From: an uncultured Alphaproteobacteria bacterium
GTDB lineage: Bacteria; Pseudomonadota; Alphaproteobacteria; UBA6615
Assembly (NCBI GenBank): GCA_943787745.1
Contig: CALSNJ010000002.1
Coordinates: 1,174,668 to 1,238,667, forward strand
Reading direction: 5' to 3'
Length of the DNA stretch: 64,000 bases
The notes under the pieces are model-generated. The model saw only the letters and a program-made list of their open reading frames with translations. It had not been told where the DNA came from and did not search any database. Below, one piece after another: positions 9,379 through 18,766 of the stretch. Numbering within the stretch: position 1 is the first letter of the stretch; every line of letters begins with the position of its first letter. The position numbers and the translations under genes were made by a program.

Positions 9379-11439
9379 CTATGGCCGCATCAGAAGGCTG
9401 CCCGACGCCGTCCGCTCGAATGTGGTCGCACCATCGGCAATCACGGTTGTAAACGGCGATTCAATGATGGCGGGACCGGAATGCTGCTCGCCGGACTGCA
9501 TCGAATTAAAATCAAGAACCGTCGCCTCAACAGCACCATCACCCGCAAAATAGACCGATCGCATCCCTGCCGCCTCATGGGTTTTCCCTGCCGACGAAGG
9601 CGCCCGGTCCACCATCGCGCAGGCCGCAACGCGCTGTCGCGGTCCACCCCACATACTCGATGACCGAGCCCGGATCACGAACCGCGAAAATACGCTCGTG
9701 CATGGCATGAAAAGCTTCGTTGAGCCGTCCAGCTGAGCTGGCCGTCTCGAAGCGCTCCATCGCCAAGGGCACCTCGATTTCCCAGACCTGCGAGGCGTAT
9801 CGTGCCTCCACCGCAAACTCGATCACAGACGAAACCGCGCTCGAACCCGGCCCCTCAATAAATTCCTGCGCTTCGGCGCGCAGCGCATCGAGTGTCGATT
9901 GACCCCATCCAGATCAAACGCGTCGGATGTTGTGAAGAAGGTCGCCCGGTATTCATTGGACAGGTCCGACATCAGCGCACCGGCTGCGCTCAGGCCTGCA
10001 CCCGTTTCGGGTATCAGCAGTGTCGGACAACCCAGACGCCGGGCGATATAGATCGAATTCAGCCCGGCCGCGCCACCACCGCCAATCAGAACAGCTTCGG
10101 CCGGATCGATACCCTGATCGACCGTGATGTCGGAGATCGCCTGCACCATGTTCTCGGTCGCAACGCTGAGTATTGAGGCGGCAGCTTCCTCCACCGACAA
10201 TCCCAGTGGTTCGGCCACATATTGGGCAACCGCCGCGCGCGCGCCTTCGGCATCGAGCGTCATGGTACCGCCGAGAAAATAGTTCGGGTCGAGATAGCCA
10301 AGGCTCACGCAGGCATCCGTCACCGTCGGTTCAACACCCCCGGCCGCATAACAGACGGGACCAGGGACCGCGCCGGCGCTTTGCGGCCCGACATGGAGCA
10401 AACCACCAGCATCAACCCATGCAATCGAACCACCACCAGCGCCCACACTCTTGATATCGATAGACGGGAAGCCCGTCATGTGGCCGCGGAAGGGTTGTCC
10501 AATCCAGGTTTCCTTGGTCAGGGGAATCCGGCCGTCACGGACAAGGCTGACATCATAGGTCGTTCCGCCGGTGTCCGCGATAATCACATTGGACACACCG
10601 GAATCGATATCCGCATAGTTGCGGCCCGCAATCGGCGCCATCGAGGGGCCCGAATTGATCGCGTGAATCGGCTTTTGGGCGAGATCGCTCGCATCCAGCA
10701 TCCCGCCCTGAGAGGTCAGCACCAGGGTCCGCCCTTCGAAGCCAGCAGCCGTGAGGCGCTCGGTCAGACCACCGAGGTATTTACCCATGAGCGGCTTGAG
10801 CGAGGCATCGATTGCCGTCGCCGACGCACGCCGATATTCCCGCAAGGCCGGGTTGATTTGATGAGAGAGCGTATAGGGAACACCCGGCAAGTGTTCTTCC
10901 AGCAATTCTCCGACCCGCAATTCATGCATCGGATTGGAAATTGACCAGAGGAAGCAGACCGCGACCGCCTCGACTTCGGCATCCTTCAGCTTGGCGATAA
11001 TCTCTATCGTGGCGGCTTCATCCAGCGCTGTATGCGCAGCTCCGGCACTGTTGATGCGCTCTGGCACTTCGAAGGTCAGGGAACGGGGCACATAGGGGTC
11101 CGGATAAGGCGCAACGAAATTGAAGGGCTCAATCCGCCCACCCTCGCGCAACACCAAAATATCAGGATGACCCGCCGTGGTCAGAAATGCCGTGCGCGCC
11201 GTATTGCCTGTGATGATCGCATTGATGGCGTGGGTCGTGCCATGGATCAGCATGTCGCCGCGCGCCAACAAATCGGACAATGCGATTTCGCGCGCCTCAG
11301 CCGCCAATGTCAGGGCATCCAGAACGCCTTTGACCGGATCCGACGGTGTCGTGGACGCCTTGTACATGGTTAGCGCGCCGTCATCGTCCTCAACAATCAG
11401 GTCGGTAAACGTACCCCCGGTATCACAAGCAAAACGCAT
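9379..11439 (-). pseudogene. hyuA: Hydantoinase A / oxoprolinase-type subunit with two frameshifts
   Basis: ATP-binding partner of HyuB, about 686 residues if repaired. The first ~515 residues are intact from ATG 11439 (AAGGGGAAT upstream) and show MRFACDTGGTFTDLIVEDDDG, MLIHGTTHAINAI, SGPSMAPIAG and IADTGGTTYDVSLV, the two phosphate-binding glycine motifs of the ASKHA fold. Near 9895-9903 the frame is lost after FDLDGVN and resumes as TLDALRAEAQEF in another frame. Near 9635-9645 a second shift separates IEYVGWTATAR from VAACAMVDRAPSS, which runs to the stop at 9379. All three pieces join into one collinear protein, so the gene was recently intact. Confidence 0.85.
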
Positions 11440-11533
11440 ACATAATTCCCCTTACGTCTCCGCGCTCAAACGTGAACCAGAGCCAGTTTCAGACGAGGAT
11501 GATTTTGAAGAACCGGATGCCCGACAACAAGGC

Positions 11534-12652
11534 TCAGGCTGACAGAATTTCCTCCGGCGGGACAAAAACCCGGTTCAGGGCTTTCGCAACGGCAGGATGT
11601 ACGATCGCCCCTTTGGCGACATTCAGGCCATTCATCAGATGCGGGTCTTCTTGCAAGGCCTGTGCGAGGCCCAGATCGGCAATTTTCAAACCCGGCGCGA
11701 GGGTCGCGTGGTTCAGTGCCGTGGAGGCTGTCAGCGGTACGGCCCCGGGCATATTGGCAACGCAATAATGGACCACACCATCCACAACAAAGGTGGGATC
11801 CTCATGGGTTGTGGGGTGGCTGGTTTCGAAACACCCGCCCTGATCAATGGCGACATCTACGATGGCCGCACCTGTCTTCATGGTGTCCAGCATCTCCCGG
11901 GTCACCAGCTTTGGTGCCCGTGCGCCTGCTACAAGAACTGCTCCGATAACCGCATCGGCACCGGCCACAGCTTCCTCCAGCGCATTGCGTGTCGAATAGA
12001 GCGTCCGAATCCGACCATCGAACATCTCATCGATCTCCCGCAGGCGGGCAATCGACCGGTCGAGCACCGTGACATCCGCACCAAGGCCGGTGGCCATGCG
12101 GGCTGCATTCAACCCGACAACACCGCCGCCGATTACGACGACCTGTGCGGGCAACACACCGGGAACGCCGCCGAGCAAAATACCCCGACCTTCCGAGGTG
12201 GCCGTCAGAGACTGCGCGGCGGCCTGCACGGCCAGACGCCCCGCGACCTCGCTCATGGGAGCCAGCAGGGGAAGACCGCCGGCACCGTCGGTTACGGTTT
12301 CATAGGCAATCGCAAAGACACCTGCCTCGCAGAGTTCGGTTGCCTGATCCGGGTCCGGGGCCAGATGCAGATAGGTGTAGAGGATTTGCCCGTCGCGCAG
12401 CATGGCGCGCTCACTGGGTTGCGGCTCCTTGACCTTGATGATCATCTCGGCCGCGTCAAAGACACTGGCGGCATCACCAACGATTTCAGCGCCCGCAGCG
12501 ATGTAAACCTCATCCCCCGCGCGGATACCTGCGCCCGCCCCGCTCTGCACCACAACCGAATGCCCGTGGGAAACAAACTCCTGCACGCTTGCCGGGGTTA
12601 ACCCGACCCGAAGCTCCTGGGGCTTGATCTCGGTGGGGACTCCAATACGCAT
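11534..12652 (-). CDS. ald: Alanine dehydrogenase
   Basis: NAD-dependent L-alanine dehydrogenase interconverting alanine with pyruvate and ammonia; 372 residues, the usual family length. [20 protein letters not shown] is the canonical N-terminus and follows GAGGAAGC; a longer frame of 16 codons upstream is not conserved. Other landmarks are [47 protein letters not shown] (Rossmann loop), the family segment [13 protein letters not shown] and the end-helix motif [15 protein letters not shown]. It is followed by hyuA 94 bases downstream on the same strand. No Lrp-type regulator is adjacent. Confidence 0.95.
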   Translation of the reverse strand: MRIGVPTEIKPQELRVGLTPASVQEFVSHGHSVVVQSGAGAGIRAGDEVYIAAGAEIVGDAASVFDAAEMIIKVKEPQPSERAMLRDGQILYTYLHLAPDPDQATELCEAGVFAIAYETVTDGAGGLPLLAPMSEVAGRLAVQAAAQSLTATSEGRGILLGGVPGVLPAQVVVIGGGVVGLNAARMATGLGADVTVLDRSIARLREIDEMFDGRIRTLYSTRNALEEAVAGADAVIGAVLVAGARAPKLVTREMLDTMKTGAAIVDVAIDQGGCFETSHPTTHEDPTFVVDGVVHYCVANMPGAVPLTASTALNHATLAPGLKIADLGLAQALQEDPHLMNGLNVAKGAIVHPAVAKALNRVFVPPEEILSA

Positions 12653-12840
12653 TTTGCTTCCTCTCATCTGGAGACCGATTGTGCACCAAACCGGCCGCAT
12701 GGGCGTGCAAAAGTTTGCGATGAATTTGCGATGGCCACACCAGAAAGACCTCCGAATACTGTTGACCCCCGCCTGCTGCCAAAGGATGCTTTACTCGTGA
12801 CCGCCAGTCGTCCGAACCAGCGGCACACGGGAAATCGCAC

Positions 12841-13788
12841 ATGACACTACATCCGCAGGCGCAGGCCGTGCTCGACCAGCTCAACGCTGCACCCACGCCC
12901 CTCAAGGACTTGCCGCCAGCCGAGGCGCGCGCGACTTATGATCGCTTTATCGTGCCGCAGAACTTCGACCCCGTTCCCATCGGGACCGTGGAGGACCAGA
13001 TGATTCCGGGGCCGGGCGGTGATCTGCGCATTCGCATCTATCACCCCGAGACAGCCGACACGGCTCTCCCTGTTTTTCTGTTCATTCATGGTGGAGGCTT
13101 CGTGATTGGCAGCATCGAAAGCCGCGACCCCCAGTGCCGCATGATCTGTCGCGATGTTGGGTGCATGGTGGTCTCACTCGACTACAGAATGGGTCCTGAA
13201 CACCCTTTCCCGGCCGCGCCTGAAGATTGCTGGGCCGCTTTAACCTGGATCGCGGAAAACGCTGCAAACATTGGCGTTGACCCCAGTCGCATCGCTGTAG
13301 GCGGAGACAGCGCGGGTGGAAACCTGGCTGCAGGTTTGGCCCTGCGGGCCCGGAACGCCGGCGGACCTGAACTTTGCGCACAAATACTCATCTATCCGGT
13401 GACCGACCTGTTTTTCGAACAGGGCCTGCCATCCTACGCGCTTCTCGATGCCGACTACTTCCTGACTCGTGACCAGATGATTTGGTATTACGACTGCTAT
13501 ACGCCGGGATTGACCAAAACCGACGACATACGGCTTTCCCCCTGCAAGGCCGATGATCTCTCCGGCCTGCCGCCGGCCCAGATCATCACTGCCGAATTCG
13601 ACCCCCTGCGCGATGACGGAAAACGCTATGGCGAACGTCTCGAGGCAGCAGGTGTGGCCGTGGAATACACATGCATGTCGGGTATGATCCACGGCTACTG
13701 GCACTATGGAAAACGGATCGACGCGGCCACAGAAGCGCTGAACCTGAACATAGAAGCCCTGAGGCGCGCTTTTCACGCACAACCATGA
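12841..13788 (+). CDS. Alpha/beta hydrolase of the hormone-sensitive-lipase family (acetylesterase-like)
   Basis: A 315-residue esterase of family IV (HSL-like). Diagnostic motifs are the oxyanion HGGGF at residues 83-87 and the nucleophile elbow GDSAGG at 155-160 (Ser157); the acid and base are visible in TAEFDPLRDDG and SGMIHGYWHYG. The cap region is the N-terminal ~60 residues. It starts at ATG 12841, divergent from ald, and leads a plus-strand operon with the hydratase and alcohol dehydrogenase. Likely hydrolyses short-chain esters; the true substrate is unknown. Confidence 0.9.
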   Translation: MTLHPQAQAVLDQLNAAPTPLKDLPPAEARATYDRFIVPQNFDPVPIGTVEDQMIPGPGGDLRIRIYHPETADTALPVFLFIHGGGFVIGSIESRDPQCRMICRDVGCMVVSLDYRMGPEHPFPAAPEDCWAALTWIAENAANIGVDPSRIAVGGDSAGGNLAAGLALRARNAGGPELCAQILIYPVTDLFFEQGLPSYALLDADYFLTRDQMIWYYDCYTPGLTKTDDIRLSPCKADDLSGLPPAQIITAEFDPLRDDGKRYGERLEAAGVAVEYTCMSGMIHGYWHYGKRIDAATEALNLNIEALRRAFHAQP

Positions 13789-13795
13789 GAACACC

Positions 13796-14590
13796 ATGAC
13801 CCCAGACGCCATTGAGCAGGCCGCCACCATCATCGCCGAGAACCGCCTCAACGGAACTCGTTTGGGTTCCATTGACGAAGCCATTCGGCCTGTGGACTTG
13901 CACGACGCCTACGCCGTGCAGGAGCGCCACAACGAAATTCTGGCAGAACGCGGCATGGGCAAGCTCGTCGGATATAAAATCGGCTGCACGACACCGGTCA
14001 TGCAGGAATATATGAACATCCACGAACCAGCCTTCGGTGAGGTCTTCGACAGCATGGTCTTTCGCGACCATGCCGAACTCAAGCGCGACGATTTCGTAGA
14101 GCCCGGAGTCGAAACGGAGATCGCCGTGACACTTGCGCACGACTTGCCGTCCAGCAACGCGCCTTACACGCGCGAAAGTGTCCGTGATGCGGTCGGGGCC
14201 GTCATGATCTCGATCGAACTGGTCGACGCGCGGTATCGCGACTACCGGGAACTCGACACCCCGACAATGGCCGCGGACAATTTCTTCAACGCCGCAGTGG
14301 TGCTCGGGGCCCCGGTTAAAGACTGGCAGGATTTCGATCTGGCCGGCGCCGAAGCCACCATTGAGCTGAATGGCACCGAACTCGGTCGCGGCTTTGGTTC
14401 CCTGATCATGGGGCATCCGCTCGAAGCACTCGCCTGGCTGGCGAACCGGTTGTCCGAACGGGGCCGCCACCTCAAGGCCGGAGAATTTGTCACGCTCGGT
14501 TCGGTTATTCCGACCCACTGGGTCTCAAGGGGTGACCATATAAACCACGAAATTCCCGGCCTGGGATCGGTTTCGATCAGGCTGGCCTGA
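13796..14590 (+). CDS. 2-keto-4-pentenoate hydratase-like protein (MhpD family)
   Basis: A fumarylacetoacetase-fold hydratase/decarboxylase of 264 residues, beginning 8 bases after the esterase. Family features are GYKIGCTTPVMQEYMNIHEPAFGEV, the metal-site acids in EPGVETEIAVTL, ISIELVDARYRDY, and NTPTMAADNFFNAAVVLG-like sequence in the middle. MhpD-type enzymes add water to 2-hydroxypenta-2,4-dienoate to give 4-hydroxy-2-oxovalerate in meta-cleavage pathways; related members decarboxylate 4-oxalocrotonate. No ring-cleavage dioxygenase is adjacent, so the precise reaction is an inference. Confidence 0.87.
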   Translation: MTPDAIEQAATIIAENRLNGTRLGSIDEAIRPVDLHDAYAVQERHNEILAERGMGKLVGYKIGCTTPVMQEYMNIHEPAFGEVFDSMVFRDHAELKRDDFVEPGVETEIAVTLAHDLPSSNAPYTRESVRDAVGAVMISIELVDARYRDYRELDTPTMAADNFFNAAVVLGAPVKDWQDFDLAGAEATIELNGTELGRGFGSLIMGHPLEALAWLANRLSERGRHLKAGEFVTLGSVIPTHWVSRGDHINHEIPGLGSVSIRLA

Positions 14591-14609
14591 ATTACGAAGA
14601 GGAAACATC

Positions 14610-15674
14610 ATGAAAAGCTATCAACTCGTCGCCGCCAATGCGCCGCTCGAACTTGTCGAGACCGAAACACCAGAACCGCAAGGCACCGAGGTTCTCGTCA
14701 GGGTCACAGCCTGCGGCGTCTGCCATTCGGACCTGCATTTCTGGCACGGTTTTTACGATCTGGGCGACGGCACGAAGATGACTCTGGAAGACCGGAACAT
14801 CGCCCTGCCCTTCACCATGGGGCATGAGCCTGTGGGGGAAGTCGTCGCGTATGGGCCGGATGTGGAGACCGATGTAAAAATCGGTGAGACCCGCCTGGTG
14901 TTCCCGTGGACCGGCTGCGGCGATTGCGCCCGCTGCGATGAGGGCAACGAGCAGGATTGTGCCGATGTTGCGCCGCTGGGCGTCCGCCGTCCGGGCGGTT
15001 ATGCCGACCACATCATTGTGCCGCATCCGCGCTACCTGGTGGATATCGAGGGTGTGGACCCGCACTACGCCTGCACCCTCGCCTGTGCTGGTGTGACCGC
15101 ATTCAGCGCCCTCAAAAAAGCCAAGGCTCTCGCCGCAGACGACAAGCTCGTGATCATCGGTGCCGGAGGTGTCGGGCTCACAGGTGTCGGGATCGCCACG
15201 GAATACATCGCGAACGAGAAAATCGTCGTCGATCTGGACGAGGAAAAACTCGCCGCCGCGCGCGAAGCCGGTGCCGACCACACCATCAACCCCAAACGCG
15301 AGGATGCCAGCGCCCGGGTCGCCGAGCTCACGGTGGCAGGTGCGGGAGCTGTTGTTGATTTCGTAGGCTCGACGGAAACCGTGACCTTCGGCATGGAGGT
15401 CCTGCGCCGCGGAGGGTCTTATATCCTCGTCGGCCTTTATGGTGGCCGGATCGACATTCCAACCCTGGCACTCCCAACCCGTGATATTGCGCTGCGCGGT
15501 TCTTACGTTGGAAATCTTGGGGAAATGCATGAGCTGATGGCTCTGGTAAAGGCCGGAAAGGTCGACCCCATCCCCGTCGCTTCACGTCCCATGTCTCAGG
15601 TGACCGAAACACTCAAAGACCTTGAAGAAGGCCGCATTGTCGGTCGCATGGTTGTGGTGCCCGATGGCGTCTAA
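14610..15674 (+). CDS. Zinc-dependent alcohol dehydrogenase
   Basis: Medium-chain dehydrogenase of 354 residues. Catalytic zinc ligands are visible as Cys38 in ACGVCHSD and His72-Glu73 in GHEPVGEV. The structural zinc lobe is CGDCARC plus a following Cys (residues ~103, 106, 109 and 117). The NAD loop is IIGAGGVGLTGVG, and an acidic residue in VVDLDEEKL favours NAD over NADP. AAGAGGAAAC precedes ATG 14610. It is the third gene of the esterase-hydratase operon and would oxidise an alcohol released by those enzymes. Its stop overlaps the convergent kinase gene by four bases. Confidence 0.92.
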   Translation: MKSYQLVAANAPLELVETETPEPQGTEVLVRVTACGVCHSDLHFWHGFYDLGDGTKMTLEDRNIALPFTMGHEPVGEVVAYGPDVETDVKIGETRLVFPWTGCGDCARCDEGNEQDCADVAPLGVRRPGGYADHIIVPHPRYLVDIEGVDPHYACTLACAGVTAFSALKKAKALAADDKLVIIGAGGVGLTGVGIATEYIANEKIVVDLDEEKLAAAREAGADHTINPKREDASARVAELTVAGAGAVVDFVGSTETVTFGMEVLRRGGSYILVGLYGGRIDIPTLALPTRDIALRGSYVGNLGEMHELMALVKAGKVDPIPVASRPMSQVTETLKDLEEGRIVGRMVVVPDGV

Positions 15675-16672
15675 ACGCTGTTCACCATCTTCAGAATAAC
15701 CTCTGAGAGGCCGGGAACCCTGTTTCCGGCCTCTTCCAGTTCCCAGACGGGATATTCGCCAGCTTCTGCACGTGAGGCCTGCTGCATGGCAATCAGGGAC
15801 CATCGCACATGAGCGAATACCTCCCAGAAGTGGATACGCAATGGGTCCGGCACGTCACCACCAGCCGCAACATAAGCGCGATAGAATTCCTCGCGCGGGC
15901 CCAGTCCCCCGGCCTCCCGGGACGGGTTCTCACCGCGCCAGCACGCAGCACAGAACCATGCGATATCCTCATGGCAATCACCCGCTCCCGCGAACTCCCA
16001 ATCGAGCAACGCCACGAGCTGGTCACCACGGACCATAAAATTTCCGGTGCGAAAGTCGCGATGGACGAGGGTTGATCGACCCGGTTCGGGGACATGACAC
16101 GCCAGCCAGTCGAGGCCTGTTTGTATGCCCGGCGGCAGATGATTGATATCTCCTGCCCAGCTTTGAAGCGTGTCGACCCGCCCAATCGGTGTCTCCGAGG
16201 GAACTCCCGCAGGCACGGTCATCTGATGAACCTGCGCCAAAGACGCGCCGAGTTCGGACAGAAGCTGTTGATTGTCTGCGCGTGTGAAGAGCTTTTGGCG
16301 ATCTGCATCGCCACCGCAAAACGCCGAAATCAGGAAGGCACGGCCAATGATGTTTTCGGAAACTTCCACGAACAAAGGTTCGGCTACCGGGACACCAGCG
16401 GCATGGGCATCCCGCAGAATTGCGAATTCCTGATCCTTGGTCCGGCTTTCGGGCAACGGCATATCCGGCCCAACCCGCAACACCACCACATGGGATTCGC
16501 CGTCAACATCGAGTGTCAGGCGCCAGTTGCGTTGCACCGCACCACCGGGCAACAACTCGGCCTGTCGAACCTTTACCTGCGCAGCTTCAAAACGTTCTGA
16601 AAACCAGCGTTCCAAAGGCGTCAGATCACTTGGCAGGCATGGTGTGCGTCCAGAGACGTGGCCGTCAGGCAT
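15671..16672 (-). CDS. APH-type phosphotransferase (LvaA/ACAD10-kinase-like)
   Basis: Protein of 333 residues with the aminoglycoside-phosphotransferase (kinase) fold. The catalytic loop HRDFRTGN is at 204-211 and the metal-binding DWE at 224-226; an N-terminal glycine-rich LLPGGAVQRNW forms the nucleotide loop. It lies 6 bases after an acyl-CoA dehydrogenase and is surely cotranscribed. APH proteins paired with such dehydrogenases phosphorylate the 4-hydroxyl of 4-hydroxyacyl-CoA (LvaA in Pseudomonas levulinate catabolism; the kinase domain of ACAD10/11). I infer the same role rather than antibiotic resistance. Confidence 0.82.
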   Translation of the reverse strand: MPDGHVSGRTPCLPSDLTPLERWFSERFEAAQVKVRQAELLPGGAVQRNWRLTLDVDGESHVVVLRVGPDMPLPESRTKDQEFAILRDAHAAGVPVAEPLFVEVSENIIGRAFLISAFCGGDADRQKLFTRADNQQLLSELGASLAQVHQMTVPAGVPSETPIGRVDTLQSWAGDINHLPPGIQTGLDWLACHVPEPGRSTLVHRDFRTGNFMVRGDQLVALLDWEFAGAGDCHEDIAWFCAACWRGENPSREAGGLGPREEFYRAYVAAGGDVPDPLRIHFWEVFAHVRWSLIAMQQASRAEAGEYPVWELEEAGNRVPGLSEVILKMVNSV

Positions 16673-16678
16673 TGATGA

Positions 16679-17881
16679 TCAGCTCCAGCTCCAGAAATCC
16701 ATGCCATCGGACAACAGGTTGCGGGCCACGACCATTTTGTGAACTTCCGAAGCGCCATCAACCAGCTTGGCCTGAGGCGCGTAACGGTACATCCACTCCA
16801 ACGGCAGGTCCTTTGAATAGCCACGTGCACCATTGAGCTGAATGGCGGTTGCGATCGTCTTGTGCAGGATTTCCGAGACCCAGATCTTGGCCATGGAGAC
16901 TTCCTTCTGGGCCCGATCGCCAGTGTCGAGCTTCGCTGCCGCTTTCATGGTGAGCAATCGGCCGATTTCGATGTCCATCGCCGCATCGCCGATCATCCAC
17001 TGGACCCCTTCATGGTCGGCCAGTGTCGCGCCGAAATTCTCCCGCGTTTTCACGTAATCCAGACATTCCTCGAGCGCACGCTTGGACATGCCGAGCCACC
17101 GCATGCAATGGGTCAGGCGCGCGACACCCAGACGGATCTGAACCGCCTTCATGCCTTCACCGACTTCCATCAGACGGTTTTCGTCATCAATCTCCAATCC
17201 ATCGAATTCGATCTCGCAATGTCCGCCATGCTCTTCCGGTCCCATGATCGGGATACGCCGGATGATGTTCCAACCCGGCTGATCCTTATGGAACAGGAAG
17301 GTGGTCAGGCTGCGACGTTTGTCATCTGACGTACGCGCCAACAGGATGAAATGCTCAGCGCCCTCCGCGCCTGTGATGAACCACTTGCGTCCGTTGATGA
17401 CCCATTTGTCGTTCCCTTTCCGCTCTGCACGGGTGAGCATCATGGTCGGGTCAGAACCCGAACCTGGCGCAGGTTCGGTCATCACGATCGAAGAACGCAT
17501 TTTCCCATCAATGATCGGCTGCAGCCATTTGTCCTTCTGGTCCTCACGACCCACCCGGTCGAGCAGGATCATGTTGCCGTCATCCGGCGCAGAACAATTG
17601 AATGTCAGCGGACCAAAGCGTGATCTTGCCGCCTCTTCATAAAACACCGCCATCCCGACCGTGTTGAGGCCCAGACCCCCGCGATCGATTGGCATTTGCG
17701 GTGCCCAGAGGCCCTCACCTTTCGCCTTCTCGCGAACCTTCGCCAGAACGGCCTCATCAATCATCTCATGATCGTCGAAATTCGCCGGATCGGCCTCCAG
17801 CGGCATGATCTCGTCGGCCACGAATTTTTTCACCCGCAGGCGCAAATCCTCAAGGTCAGCAGGAAGTGTGAAATCCACCAT
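16679..17881 (-). CDS. Acyl-CoA dehydrogenase family protein (ACAD10/11 or LvaC-like)
   Basis: An FAD-dependent acyl-CoA dehydrogenase of 400 residues. Seen are FYEEAARSRFGPLTFNCSAPDDGNM, the flavin-binding VMTEPAPGSGSDPTMM, the WVINGRKWFITGA strand and a C-terminal GARGYSKDLPLEWMYRYAPQAKLVDGASEVHKMVVAR. This ending and FNCSAPDDGNM are typical of the branch that partners with an APH kinase and eliminates phosphate from 4-phosphoacyl-CoA instead of performing ordinary dehydrogenation. Middle gene of the SDR-ACAD-APH operon. Ordinary beta-oxidation is the alternative role. Confidence 0.9.
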   Translation of the reverse strand: MVDFTLPADLEDLRLRVKKFVADEIMPLEADPANFDDHEMIDEAVLAKVREKAKGEGLWAPQMPIDRGGLGLNTVGMAVFYEEAARSRFGPLTFNCSAPDDGNMILLDRVGREDQKDKWLQPIIDGKMRSSIVMTEPAPGSGSDPTMMLTRAERKGNDKWVINGRKWFITGAEGAEHFILLARTSDDKRRSLTTFLFHKDQPGWNIIRRIPIMGPEEHGGHCEIEFDGLEIDDENRLMEVGEGMKAVQIRLGVARLTHCMRWLGMSKRALEECLDYVKTRENFGATLADHEGVQWMIGDAAMDIEIGRLLTMKAAAKLDTGDRAQKEVSMAKIWVSEILHKTIATAIQLNGARGYSKDLPLEWMYRYAPQAKLVDGASEVHKMVVARNLLSDGMDFWSWS

Positions 17882-17902
17882 GATATCTCCGCAAATTCAG
17901 AA

Positions 17903-18673
17903 TTAGAGTGTTGAAAGAGTCAGGCCGCCATCCACAGCGATCACAGTCCCGGTGATATAGGCACCGGCCGGTCCCGCCAGCAGCAGCAATGCGCCATCGA
18001 GGTCTTCGGGTTCACCAAAACGGCCCACGGCAACACGCTTCTGGATGCGCTCACCGGGTGCACTTTCCAGAAACTCCGTATTCAACTCGGTCTTGATATA
18101 GCCGGGGCCGATGGCATTCACCAAAATACCGTCGCGGCCCAACTCAAGCGCCAGAGTTTCGGTCAGGCTCACCATGCCCGCCTTTGAGACGGCATAGGAC
18201 TGAACACGCTTGGCCACCGTCCGCCAGCCCAGCACGGAGGCGATGTTGATGATCCGTCCACCATTGCCATGATCAACCATCCGTCGACCGACCTCTCGTC
18301 CCATCAGCCAGGCGCCCTTCAAGTTGGTGTCCATGACGCTGTCCCACTCGGCCTCATCCATCTCCAAAGAGAGCGCACGGGGTGGAATGCCGGCATTGTT
18401 GACCAGAATGGAGATCGGTCCCGCCTCGTCCTCTGCACGGGCAACGGCCTGAGCAACAGAATTTGCATCCGTGACGTCCAGATCAACGGCCAGTGCCGTC
18501 CCGCCGGATGCTGTGATCCGTTCCGACAGATCCTTCAGCCGATCCGCGCGGCGCGCGCCGACAACCACCTTCGCACCTGCTTCGGAAAGAGTTTGCGCAA
18601 AATGCGCACCCAAACCACTCGAAGCACCGGTAACGAACGCCACCTGCCCTGTGAGATCAAACGAAGTCCTCAT
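17903..18673 (-). CDS. SDR-family oxidoreductase
   Basis: Classical short-chain dehydrogenase of 256 residues with TGASSGLG, NNAG, a Ser/Tyr/Lys triad in SVLGWRTVAKRVQSYAVSKAG and a C-terminal TVIAVDGGLTLSTL. MRTSFDLTGQ is taken as the start with a GGGGGGAAG stretch immediately upstream; an in-frame ATG ten codons earlier is the alternative. It heads the operon with the acyl-CoA dehydrogenase (22 bases downstream) and the APH kinase, which suggests reduction of a 4-oxoacyl or oxidation of a hydroxyacyl intermediate. It is divergent from the enoyl-CoA hydratase. Confidence 0.9.
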   Translation of the reverse strand: MRTSFDLTGQVAFVTGASSGLGAHFAQTLSEAGAKVVVGARRADRLKDLSERITASGGTALAVDLDVTDANSVAQAVARAEDEAGPISILVNNAGIPPRALSLEMDEAEWDSVMDTNLKGAWLMGREVGRRMVDHGNGGRIINIASVLGWRTVAKRVQSYAVSKAGMVSLTETLALELGRDGILVNAIGPGYIKTELNTEFLESAPGERIQKRVAVGRFGEPEDLDGALLLLAGPAGAYITGTVIAVDGGLTLSTL

Positions 18674-18766
18674 ACTTCCCCCCAAATCTTGCCCGCCTGA
18701 CATTTGCCGAGGCCATTCCACGCCTCTAGACTTGCGTCTTTACTGACCAAACCGGGGCCAATTCCG

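Noticed and set aside
14592-15530. 312-codon minus-strand ORF opposite the alcohol dehydrogenase
   Set aside because: Complement of a gene with intact zinc and NAD motifs; shadow only.
15671-16672. Aminoglycoside resistance gene
   Set aside because: The kinase fold is of the APH type, but operon context with an acyl-CoA dehydrogenase points to acyl-CoA metabolism.
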